Source of the DNA: Candidatus Anoxychlamydiales bacterium
GTDB lineage: Bacteria; Chlamydiota; Chlamydiia; Chlamydiales; SM23-39
Reading direction: 5' to 3'
Length of the DNA: 42,806 nt
NCBI GenBank assembly: GCA_011064875.1
Contig: JAAKFV010000005.1
Coordinates: forward strand, 1-42,806
A model generated the notes under the pieces. The model made no database searches and was not told the origin of the DNA. It saw only the letters and a list, made by a program, of their open reading frames with translations. Positions 1-7,498 of the stretch are shown piece by piece; within the stretch, counting starts at the first letter, position 1; each line of letters begins with the position of its first letter. The position numbers were made by a program, and so were the translations under genes.

Positions 1-708
1 TCCTTGATAAAAATGATACCCTATACCGAGTGATTTCAAGTATGAATAGCCATTTAACTGTTCATAGTAAGTATATGTTACTTTGGTGAATTTAGCTTCC
101 TCTTCAGGTAAAAGAATAGGGATACAGTCTCCTCTAAAATAAGAGCCTGTCATGGCCATAATATGAGCAGTTGATTTATTCATTATAGATCGTAAGAATT
201 CTCCCAATCGATTGTCTTCATTAGCTGAAACATGATGAAACTCATCGATTGCTAAAAGAATATCATTAAATTGTTGTTCATCTATAGCTTCAAAGGCGTG
301 ACGAAGTGTTGAATGAGTACATATTAAAATTTGCTCATCGCTTTTTAAAAAACGCAGAAAAGCTTGAACTTTATTTTTTTCTCCGCCGGGAGTACATAAA
401 TTATAATTAGGAGTAGGTTTCCAATTAGCAAAAAAACCATTCGATTTAAGATCTATTTGATCAAAGGAACTTGCAATAACCTTTTCAGGGACTGCAACTA
501 TTACTTTTTTCAACCCTTGGTTAAGAAGCTTATCAAGGGCAACGAACATTAACGCACGAGACTTTCCAGAAGCGGGAGGGGACTTAACTAATAAATATTG
601 AGCATCTCTAGCAGAATATACTCGTTCCTGCATTTCACGCATGCCCATTGCATTTGTTTTTGTGCTTTGACCAGTTTGTTTATATGGGACATCAACGATA
701 TTAGGCAC
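1..708 (-). CDS. SF2 (DEAD/DEAH-type) helicase, C-terminus beyond the window
   Basis: The gene runs off the left edge; 236 N-terminal residues are present. The frame is uninterrupted and shows Walker A PPASGKS (residues 44-50), a motif Ia-like VAVP (71-74), the Walker B/motif II DEFH (155-158) and motif III-like TGS (187-189), the order of superfamily 2 helicases of restriction and defence systems. I chose the GTG at 708-706 because AGGAG lies 7 bases before it; this start overlaps the stop of the upstream methyltransferase gene by 8 bases, so the two are translationally coupled. Known homologues of this helicase occur next to MmeI-like methyltransferases. Most arginines seen (7 of 9) use CGN codons, unlike the core genes of the window. 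A joint role in DNA defence is inferred; a nuclease domain, if any, would be in the missing part. Confidence 0.85.
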   Translation of the reverse strand, partial: MPNIVDVPYKQTGQSTKTNAMGMREMQERVYSARDAQYLLVKSPPASGKSRALMFVALDKLLNQGLKKVIVAVPEKVIASSFDQIDLKSNGFFANWKPTPNYNLCTPGGEKNKVQAFLRFLKSDEQILICTHSTLRHAFEAIDEQQFNDILLAIDEFHHVSANEDNRLGEFLRSIMNKSTAHIMAMTGSYFRGDCIPILLPEEEAKFTKVTYTYYEQLNGYSYLKSLGIGYHFYQG

Positions 709-3379
709 CTTTCTTCTCCTTTTCTTTTTGAATCATTTTTTCATAAAGCTTAAATAAGTATTCTAGCCGTTCCTCATCACTTTTAAATGGTTTAGATTTA
801 TAACAACGTTCAATAGCGAGGTCTAAGTTATGATGAGCTTTTAGTAGTCCTTTTGGCATCTTATTTGGATCGTAGAGCTCTGCTATGGTTTTATCAGGAT
901 GTTTTTGACGTTCATCAATTACATTTAAAACATGATTTTGTATGGTTTCTTTTTGTTCTTTTGATATGTCAGGGAATGGGAATGTATTGTAACAAAGAGA
1001 TGAAGAATATCTAATCCGAGTTTCTAGTCTTCCTGCTACAGCTTTTACCCATGTCATGTGCATTTTTGATGAGATAATTCCAAAAATGTACATTTCGGAA
1101 TCATAAATAGCTTGTGCTGAATCAAGAATTACTGTTTTTTGATCTAAAAATCCAAAGGGTATATATTCTCGTTTTTCCGAAGTTACTCTAGGGATAATTA
1201 TTGAAGAGCTATCTTTATGTCTTCTTTCTCCAAAACTATAGGCTTTTTTTGCTAAATTTTTAGTGGCTGTTCTTTTGCTTGTTTCTCTATATTTTTTTAC
1301 TTTTTGTAATTTATCAAAAATAAATGGAATTGTTTTTGCTTTTGGTGCGTCTATTTCATTTATCCAAATACAGTGTCGATTAACTCCATGTAAGAATTCT
1401 TTGGCTCCTATGGCTTTCTTAATAAAAAATAAAGCTTTGGGATCAGATTTTTTAATTTTAATGAATTCATCTTTTGTTAGCATAAAGTTTCCATCATCAT
1501 TTGCCATACTTCCAATTGTCATCATGGGTAAGTTTGCAATTGATGATTTATGTGATGACACGATTGAATTAGATTCGTTTCTTAAGAAATGATTGATGTT
1601 TTTTACAACTGTTCTTGATGATTTATTATATAAAGACTTAATTGAATTATTTTTGTTTCTTACTCCAATAATTACACATGTAACGCCAGCGTTATTTTTA
1701 GCAAAATTATTCCATTTAAATGATTGATGAGCAAAGCCAATTTCTAAATGTTGATTGAGAATATGCGGCCATAATATGGGGACCGACTCTCCTTGACATA
1801 TTGAATTTGTTGAGACAAATGCAAAACTAGCCTTTGATTCTGAAATATATTGTGTAGCTAGAAAAAACCAACAGGATATGTAATCTAAATTATTATGTTT
1901 TTTTATATGTTTTAAAAGATGCTGAATGTCTTCTTTGTGCTCAGTTAATTGGTTTCTTGCACCAAGGTATGGAGGATTTCCTAAAATATATATTTCACAA
2001 TTGATTTCTTTAGGACATATTTTTCCCCAATCTAATCGGGTAGCATTTCCGCAAACGATATTTCCCCCTTGTTTGAGAGGAAGAGATGGTCTTGTTCGAC
2101 CAAATGTATCTTTAAATTTAACATTCATTTGGTGTTCTGCCAGCCATAATGATAAAATAGCAATTTCATGGGTAAAATCATCTAATTCGATTCCATAAAA
2201 TTGAGTAAGAAAAATACGGGATAAAGGGAGAGAAAGTTGATGACTAATTTTTTGAAGTTGTTTAAAAATTTTTATTTCTAAACTACGCAATTCTTTATAC
2301 GCTATAATCAAAAAATTTCCTGATCCACAGGCTGGATCAAAAATCTTAATAGTGCTTAATCGCTTTAATAGTTTTTGAAGCTTCTTAGGATTTGAAATTG
2401 ATTTATTAAACTCTTTATAAAGTTCATTAAGGAATAAAGGTTCTATAACTTTCATGATATTTGTTACAGAAGTATAATGCATACCCATACTTCCTCGCTG
2501 TTCTCGATCAACAACTGCTTGAATCATAGATCCAAAAATATCTGGGTTGATTGAGGCCCAATTTAATCTACCGCAATCAATAAGAGTTTTTCGTGAAGAC
2601 TTTGAAAATTTGGGAATTGGAAATTTTTCAGCAAATAAACTCCCGTTTACATATGGAAATTTTTGAAGGAATTTTGAATAGGAGGATTTTTTATTGGTAT
2701 CAAGGGACTTAAAAAGTTTTGTTAGATAGGAACTTAGATCACTACCATTTTCATTTGTATGGGACGCAATTGAGTTAGTAAAAAGTTTTTCTTCAAAAAT
2801 ACCAGTATCTTCTGCAAAAAAACAAAATAATAAACGAGAGAAAAAGACATTTAAAGCATGGGTTTCTTTTGTATTTAAAGAGGGATTGTCTTTTTTTATT
2901 GCATCATAAAGTTTAGCCATTTTTTCAGCGGCTTTTATGTCTAGGGGATCCTCATGATGTTTTAACTTAATTTTTTCTTTTCCAATCCAGGGAAAGAAAA
3001 ATTCACAATTTTTTTCTAATTCATTGATTGGAATATCTAAAGAGTCTTTTGTTTTTGTGTCTATCGATAATAATGTTTTGTAATCGGTAACAATAATGAA
3101 GCGAGGGTTATGTTTTAGTGAGAGAGAATCCTTTTTTAGCTCATCTATTGTAAAATGGAGGTCTTTTTCCGAAGTGCTTTTAAAAAACACCTTGTTTTTC
3201 CAAAGGAGTTCTTTTTTTGTTTTGGCAAAATTGTAACTTCCTTTTTTTAAGCGGGTTATTGTTGCTTTCGAAATCCCATACGCTCTAATAAGATCATAAA
3301 TGAAAGTATCTCTAGAAAAATTATTCACCAATTTATGAACATTTTCTTGAATACTAACTTCTTTTTTATCCTTTAGCAA
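701..3379 (-). CDS. MmeI-like N6-adenine DNA methyltransferase
   Basis: An 892-residue amino-methyltransferase of the large MmeI/type IIL group. It should transfer a methyl group from S-adenosylmethionine to adenine in a specific site. An N-terminal helix-turn-helix-like stretch (about 33-47) is followed by a helical domain, the S-adenosylmethionine motif FDPACGSGNF (347-356), the catalytic NPPY (468-471), a target-recognition region from about residue 545, and a C-terminal part containing AGRLETRIRYS and YNTFPFP, as in MmeI relatives. I see no convincing PD-(D/E)XK nuclease at the N-terminus, where MmeI has one, so cleavage may depend on the coupled helicase or another protein. The start is a TTG at 3379-3377; no ATG fits the conserved N-terminus. 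Restriction-modification or a DISARM/BREX-like defence role are both possible. Confidence 0.88.
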   Translation of the reverse strand: MLKDKKEVSIQENVHKLVNNFSRDTFIYDLIRAYGISKATITRLKKGSYNFAKTKKELLWKNKVFFKSTSEKDLHFTIDELKKDSLSLKHNPRFIIVTDYKTLLSIDTKTKDSLDIPINELEKNCEFFFPWIGKEKIKLKHHEDPLDIKAAEKMAKLYDAIKKDNPSLNTKETHALNVFFSRLLFCFFAEDTGIFEEKLFTNSIASHTNENGSDLSSYLTKLFKSLDTNKKSSYSKFLQKFPYVNGSLFAEKFPIPKFSKSSRKTLIDCGRLNWASINPDIFGSMIQAVVDREQRGSMGMHYTSVTNIMKVIEPLFLNELYKEFNKSISNPKKLQKLLKRLSTIKIFDPACGSGNFLIIAYKELRSLEIKIFKQLQKISHQLSLPLSRIFLTQFYGIELDDFTHEIAILSLWLAEHQMNVKFKDTFGRTRPSLPLKQGGNIVCGNATRLDWGKICPKEINCEIYILGNPPYLGARNQLTEHKEDIQHLLKHIKKHNNLDYISCWFFLATQYISESKASFAFVSTNSICQGESVPILWPHILNQHLEIGFAHQSFKWNNFAKNNAGVTCVIIGVRNKNNSIKSLYNKSSRTVVKNINHFLRNESNSIVSSHKSSIANLPMMTIGSMANDDGNFMLTKDEFIKIKKSDPKALFFIKKAIGAKEFLHGVNRHCIWINEIDAPKAKTIPFIFDKLQKVKKYRETSKRTATKNLAKKAYSFGERRHKDSSSIIIPRVTSEKREYIPFGFLDQKTVILDSAQAIYDSEMYIFGIISSKMHMTWVKAVAGRLETRIRYSSSLCYNTFPFPDISKEQKETIQNHVLNVIDERQKHPDKTIAELYDPNKMPKGLLKAHHNLDLAIERCYKSKPFKSDEERLEYLFKLYEKMIQKEKEKKGA

Positions 3380-3689
3380 ATCCCCCCCCTTGCTTAAAAT
3401 AACAGTGCTAACTCAGATAGCTGTATATCTCCTAAATAGAAAGTTTTTAAAAAAAACGCTATACATTTTATTTTTTTCAATTAAGATGAAAGTTTGTGTA
3501 TAAAGATATTGTAATTGTTTATTAATATAAAACTAACTAAATAAAATAGTTTATGTTAATATAAAATTATTATTATTTTGTTTTAATTTAATATTAATAA
3601 TTTCAGCAAATATTGTTGTGTTTTTCGGGAATTGTTATGAAAATTTTAGAATTAGGTCAAATATTAGAAAATTACGAAACGAACCCATT
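3380..3689. other. AT-rich intergenic stretch before the methyltransferase
   Basis: About 310 bases without a convincing gene. On the minus strand it carries AGGAG near 3430, a run of eight T (3449-3456 as A on the plus strand) and a 17-codon open frame (3466-3413) in the same frame as the methyltransferase, closed by TGA. Further left-to-right it is extremely AT-rich, with the 11-mer TTAATATAAAA at 3522 and again at 3556. It probably contains the promoter of the methyltransferase-helicase operon, but I cannot place it. Confidence 0.5.
3382..3389 (-). repeat. Run of eight G at the methyltransferase start
   Basis: On the minus strand, eight consecutive G sit two bases before the TTG start of the methyltransferase and take the place of a normal Shine-Dalgarno sequence. 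Such homopolymers change length easily during replication. Here a change would alter the spacing or strength of the ribosome-binding site, or the reading frame if translation begins further upstream. Confidence 0.8.
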
Positions 3690-4184
3690 TTAAACTTCGG
3701 AATTAATTTCAACAGCTACAGAGGCGAGAACTCCTTGACCATTTCTTATTCCTTGAATTCTTTGAAGTTCATGAAGAGCTTTATAAAAATTTCTTTCTAA
3801 CATTATTTCATACCTTGAAAGAGTTTTTATGAAATTACCTTCATACCCTTTAAAAGCTTGATTAAGTTGTTCCCATTTAGGATAACCATTTTTTTGAAAT
3901 TGCTCATTTTCTATTTGTAAGATTCTTCTTAATCGCCATGCTGAAGTAATTATTTTTTCAACTAATAATTCTTCTATAGAGCCTTTAGGTTGAAGCGACA
4001 TGTAAATATTATTTTTAAAAATTTCTAGTTCTTTGGGGGACTCATCTCTAATAATTAGATCTTTCGAAAGAATTCCGTGTTTCAAAGAATTTTTTGATGA
4101 AATTTCTTTTCCGGATTTTGTTTGGGGGCCTGTAGATTTTAAAGCATTATTTTTATTTGCTTGAATATTTAATAATGATGACAT
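3690..4184 (-). CDS. Small accessory protein, function unknown
   Basis: A soluble 164-residue protein. Its N-terminus (about residues 7-37) carries the pattern ANKNNALKSTGPQTKSGK followed by NSLKHG, which I recognise from a widespread family of uncharacterised accessory-genome proteins; the middle (about 75-100) is helical and contains WRLRRI. The ATG is preceded by AAAAGGA at 8 bases, which supports the start. It lies downstream of the primase on the same strand, separated by the inverted TTGCTAA array. No function can be given. The basic N-terminus would fit nucleic-acid binding, but this is a guess. Confidence 0.8.
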   Translation of the reverse strand: MSSLLNIQANKNNALKSTGPQTKSGKEISSKNSLKHGILSKDLIIRDESPKELEIFKNNIYMSLQPKGSIEELLVEKIITSAWRLRRILQIENEQFQKNGYPKWEQLNQAFKGYEGNFIKTLSRYEIMLERNFYKALHELQRIQGIRNGQGVLASVAVEINSEV

Positions 4185-4203
4185 TTTTATATTCCTTTTT
4201 ATG

Positions 4204-4260
4204 TTGCTAAAGTTGCTAATTTGCTAACTTAATTTTTTAGCATATTAGCAACTTTAGCAG
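4204..4260. repeat. Inverted array of TTGCTAA repeats, candidate origin or RNA hairpin
   Basis: TTGCTAA occurs at 4204, 4213 and 4221, and its reverse complement at 4237 (6 of 7 bases), 4245 and 4254 (6 of 7). The arms 4205-4220 and 4244-4259 are perfectly complementary over 16 bases, then one mismatch and another 6 pairs (4222-4227 with 4237-4242) close on a 9-base loop. It lies just after the stop of the primase gene. Regular spacing of 8-9 bases resembles iterons of replication origins; the perfect hairpin could instead act in the mRNA between the primase and the next gene. It lacks a following U run on the minus-strand transcript, which speaks against a simple terminator. Confidence 0.85.
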
Positions 4261-4265
4261 AACTT

Positions 4266-6626
4266 TTAAGTTTGAGGTGGTAGAATTGTCCAAGCCTCTT
4301 TGTTTTTTACATTATTAATAAATAGATTTGGAGTTTTTATCACCCATCCATGTGCTTCTAAAATGTTTATGATTTTACGTGCATTTTCAGCATTCCTTAT
4401 TCCTAGAGAAGAAGGCCCATATTGATAAATAGTTGTTAAGCCTACTTGAAATAACCCTTTTCCCCAAAACCAATTAAGAAGTTCTTGGGCACATATTAAA
4501 TTTGGATTAATAGATGAATAACCATGAATTCTGAGTCTTTCATTCAGATAATATTCTGATAATTGGATTCCCTTTTTTAAACAATCAGAGTTTATCGTTT
4601 CAGCTTTGGGATTTTCTATTAAGCTTAGAACTCCACTTAATCGGAGAACTTGTTCTGGTATTTTACTAGCAAAGCGACGAATAACATAAAATTCTTTATT
4701 TTTAGGAAGTTCAGAATCTATTCGGTCATGAAATATTATCCATTCTCTTTTTGCTTCTGGGCTAAGAGTGAGTAAACGAGGAACTAGTTCATTTTGTGGT
4801 GCTGGAGGCAAAGCTATAGGCAATTGTTGATCTAGAAGATTATTAATAGCTATACGATAAGATTTGAAATCTGAATTGTAATTAATATTTTCTTCTAAAT
4901 ATGGACGTTGACCTGCTGTAGAAGCGGGAAAAGCGATAAGACATCTTGGTAAAAATCCTTGTAGATCAAATAAACTATTTTTCATAAGGTCACAAAAAAT
5001 ATTTTCTTGAATTAGAAGATGTAAGCAAAATCTGCGACCATATAAAAGTGAAGCGCCATCTTCAGACCGTAAACGTGATATAGGTTTACCATCCCAAAAA
5101 GAAGAAAGACCTGCAAGTGTTTTAAGCATATTATCACGATTCATTGCATGACCTCCAAAAAAACGTCCTCCTTCATCACTAAAAAGTCCTATGCTTGGGA
5201 ATCCACAATTATCAAAATATTTTACAATACCTTCATAAGTAGGTTCTTCAAAAAGCATTAAAGATTGAATAGGTTCAATAGGAGCTTTTTCATCAAAAAA
5301 CATATTTTTTTCAGGCTCTTTTTTTAACCATCTTTTTTTTCTTTCTTCCCAAGTTTCTTTCAAGAGCCGATATTTGCGATTCTCTTCTACATAGATGTTT
5401 GATTGCATTTTTTGCCACATGTAAATAGGAGCTAATACTATTTTATCAGTAGCGCTTTTCCTATCTCCAGATTCTGCTACTGTAATAAAGTAAAGAGATA
5501 AAGGAAATTCCCTTCCATCTATTCCTATATTTGCATAGGGCTGAGCGCACAAACAAGCTGTAGCCAATACACTTTGACCGCAAATTGCATCGGGAGCTTT
5601 AATAACTCTTTGAAGCGTTTTGCTTATAGATCCTAAAGTTTTTCCTAACGCATCACAAGGGAAAGGCATAGGTTCTTTTATTTTTCGAAACAAAGGTAAT
5701 GGGTTGCTATCTGTAACAAACGTTACATTTAAAAATGATGTTAAATCATATATGTTTTTGTTTTCACAGTGTTGATGAAAACATTTAAAGCCATGTTCGG
5801 AATAACTATTAGTATTAGGTTCGTAATATTTAGTGCCTTTATCTTCCTTTGAATGTAAATGTTTCCAAGGACATTGAATAGTCCAACATCCTTTAGGATG
5901 CGATTGCTTTTGAATTAATAAACCTTGTTGGTCTAAAGCTTTTAAGATAGGGTTGTTCTTATCAGAGTCAACTTTGTCAAATGAATTTGTGTTTGTTAAA
6001 AGTTTTATTTTAAAATTATCCAAAAACTTTTGAAATTGAATTGGCTGCTCTCCACTTTCTTCTATAATTTTTGTAAAAAAGGGATCTTTTTTATGATGAA
6101 AAAATCCGGGGAGACGCATTACTCGTCCTAAATCATTGACTTGTGGATCACTTCCGAATCTACTGCTAAGCTGTTTTTGAATGTCTGAAAAATATTCTAA
6201 TTTGATATTTTCTACAATCCAATAGGCATGATATCGACCAGGGCTTGATTCAACTATGAGATGTGGAGAAATAGGAGCTTCTAAAACTGGCTCTAAGGAC
6301 GCTCCATCAAGATCAATGAAAAATGTTCTGCCTTCAATAATATTATCTTTTTTACGGCCTTTACCATCTGTTTTATTAACCGTGACAAAGATGCCAGCTT
6401 CTTGTTTATTTAAATTAATCAATAAGTCTTCATGGTCTTCTATAGTATCACTTAAAATCCTTGCAAATGGCTTTGATTGATTTTCTTTTTCTGGAAATGT
6501 TTGAAAAGAAAAATGATTATCATTTTCATCGCATTGACTGATAAAACTTAAAAATCGTTTTGCCATTTGTATATCAGGCTGTATTGGATGTTGATTTTGA
6601 TTTGTAAAATCTTTTATTATGTTCAT
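4266..6626 (-). CDS. AEP-type primase fused to DUF3987 ATPase (element replication)
   Basis: A 786-residue protein with three visible parts. Residues about 20-210 look like the RepB-type archaeo-eukaryotic primase domain: the metal-binding FIDLDG (103-108), SPGRYHAYW with H133, and LGRVMRLPG (166-174). A zinc-binding candidate follows, with C252, H256 or H258, C282 and C287. From about residue 330 a DUF3987 region has the degenerate P-loop AESGDRKSATDK (384-395), an acidic FSDEGG resembling Walker B, and probably a winged helix at the C-terminus. Such proteins prime and unwind DNA for plasmids and integrative elements. AAAAGG lies 7 bases before the ATG. This is the likely replication protein of the island; the iteron-like array lies just beyond its stop codon. 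Confidence 0.85.
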   Translation of the reverse strand: MNIIKDFTNQNQHPIQPDIQMAKRFLSFISQCDENDNHFSFQTFPEKENQSKPFARILSDTIEDHEDLLINLNKQEAGIFVTVNKTDGKGRKKDNIIEGRTFFIDLDGASLEPVLEAPISPHLIVESSPGRYHAYWIVENIKLEYFSDIQKQLSSRFGSDPQVNDLGRVMRLPGFFHHKKDPFFTKIIEESGEQPIQFQKFLDNFKIKLLTNTNSFDKVDSDKNNPILKALDQQGLLIQKQSHPKGCWTIQCPWKHLHSKEDKGTKYYEPNTNSYSEHGFKCFHQHCENKNIYDLTSFLNVTFVTDSNPLPLFRKIKEPMPFPCDALGKTLGSISKTLQRVIKAPDAICGQSVLATACLCAQPYANIGIDGREFPLSLYFITVAESGDRKSATDKIVLAPIYMWQKMQSNIYVEENRKYRLLKETWEERKKRWLKKEPEKNMFFDEKAPIEPIQSLMLFEEPTYEGIVKYFDNCGFPSIGLFSDEGGRFFGGHAMNRDNMLKTLAGLSSFWDGKPISRLRSEDGASLLYGRRFCLHLLIQENIFCDLMKNSLFDLQGFLPRCLIAFPASTAGQRPYLEENINYNSDFKSYRIAINNLLDQQLPIALPPAPQNELVPRLLTLSPEAKREWIIFHDRIDSELPKNKEFYVIRRFASKIPEQVLRLSGVLSLIENPKAETINSDCLKKGIQLSEYYLNERLRIHGYSSINPNLICAQELLNWFWGKGLFQVGLTTIYQYGPSSLGIRNAENARKIINILEAHGWVIKTPNLFINNVKNKEAWTILPPQT

Positions 6627-6646
6627 ATTAAAACCTTTTATTTTAT

Positions 6647-6676
6647 GAGCCGTAAGTTTTCTATTTCAAGCGGCTC
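6647..6676 (+). terminator. GAGCCG/CGGCTC hairpin followed by T run
   Basis: GAGCCG (6647-6652) pairs with CGGCTC (6671-6676) around an 18-base loop and is followed by eight T on the plus strand. No plus-strand gene ends here, so it would only stop transcripts running into the primase gene from the opposite side. On the minus strand it lies in the leader between the small HTH gene and the primase and lacks a U run. Confidence 0.35.
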
Positions 6677-6698
6677 GTTTTTTTTATTTTATATTTAA

Positions 6699-6908
6699 TT
6701 AACGACGCTCTTGCTTTTCGATCCAATTGATAAAAAGATCTCGTCTGATTATTAATTTTTTATTTCCTATTTTTCTAATAGCTGATTTTAAGCCATTTTT
6801 ATGGGCATGTAAGATGTAGTATCTTAACATTGGAACTGTGAAGCAAAAGCTTGGGTCTTCCGCTATTTGTTTGACAGTGCAGTAAGTGTAGTTGTTTTCT
6901 TCCTTCAT
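6699..6908 (-). CDS. Small helix-turn-helix protein, excisionase/AlpA-like
   Basis: I start this protein at the second in-frame ATG (6908-6906), because AGGA lies five bases before it; the ATG at 6920 would add four residues and has no ribosome-binding site. The 69 residues form a single winged-helix/MerR-like domain: TVKQIAEDP is the first helix, followed by a recognition-like helix in PMLRYYILHA and a wing around IGNKKLIIRRD, ending in FINWIEKQ. This is the pattern of AlpA/Xis-like proteins that regulate or direct excision of integrated elements. It lies directly before the primase gene on the same strand, with a hairpin between them. Whether it is an excisionase or a transcriptional activator of the primase cannot be decided. 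Confidence 0.7.
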   Translation of the reverse strand: MKEENNYTYCTVKQIAEDPSFCFTVPMLRYYILHAHKNGLKSAIRKIGNKKLIIRRDLFINWIEKQERR

Positions 6909-6984
6909 AGTATTCCTCATTATGTGTGAAATGGTTTTATCTTTTAAAAACAGCTATCATTTCATCGCAATAGATCTTTTATTT

Positions 6985-7004
6985 CGTTACCACTAAAGGT
7001 AACG
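6985..7004. promoter_or_regulatory. Palindrome between divergent regulators
   Basis: CGTTACC and GGTAACG form a perfect 7-base inverted repeat around ACTAAA. It is centred about 85 bases before the small HTH gene on the minus strand and 200 bases before the Cro-like gene on the plus strand. It is a good operator candidate for one of the two small DNA-binding proteins. This is inference from position and symmetry. Confidence 0.5.
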
Positions 7005-7192
7005 ATCGGGAATATAAAAGAATGTTTGTGTTTAAGTTATTATTTTTTAGTTGTTTGTAGATTTGATTTGAAGGAAGATTTAGCCTTTACTTTATGGGAA
7101 TAAATTTGTTTTTGCATTTCTTTTCTTTATTTTGTTGGGATTCTAATTTTGGTAGTGTTATATTATATCATCTATAAAGGAATTAGAAAATT

Positions 7193-7408
7193 ATGAAATT
7201 AAAAGAATATCTCAAGCAAATTAACATCACAGCAATTGAATTTTCTATGATTTGTAGGATCAGTCATCCTGTGCTTTATAGAATCTTTAAAGGAAAAAAC
7301 GTTTCACAGAAAACTGCGAAAATAATTTATAAAAAAACTAAAGGAATGGTTAAATATGAAAATGTTTACATTCCAGCTGGTTGTCTTCTAATGGATGTAG
7401 AGGAATGA
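7193..7408 (+). CDS. Small Cro/XRE-like DNA-binding protein
   Basis: A 71-residue basic protein. Residues about 12-45 fit a lambda-repressor-type helix-turn-helix: ITAIEFSMICRISHPVLYRI, then GKNVSQKTAKIIYKKT. AAGGA stands 11 bases before the ATG. It is the only plus-strand gene of the island in this window and is divergent from the HTH-primase genes, the usual place for an element's repressor or transcription switch. It converges with the recombinase-like gene, with a 90-base gap. Its target is inferred to be the palindrome between the divergent genes. Confidence 0.72.
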   Translation: MKLKEYLKQINITAIEFSMICRISHPVLYRIFKGKNVSQKTAKIIYKKTKGMVKYENVYIPAGCLLMDVEE

Positions 7409-7498
7409 AGGTAGTAGTTCAAGATAAATTGATAAAATTTGTTTTATTGAATTATGTTCTCAATTTCCGTGTTTTTTTATTCTAAAAGGAAGTTTAGG

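Noticed and set aside
3522-3566. Repeated 11-mer TTAATATAAAA as possible iterons
   Set aside because: Only two copies in an extremely AT-rich stretch; chance is a sufficient explanation.
3638-3694. Small plus-strand frame of 18 codons with GGGAA before it
   Set aside because: It is too short to judge, overlaps the end of the neighbouring gene and no family is recognised.
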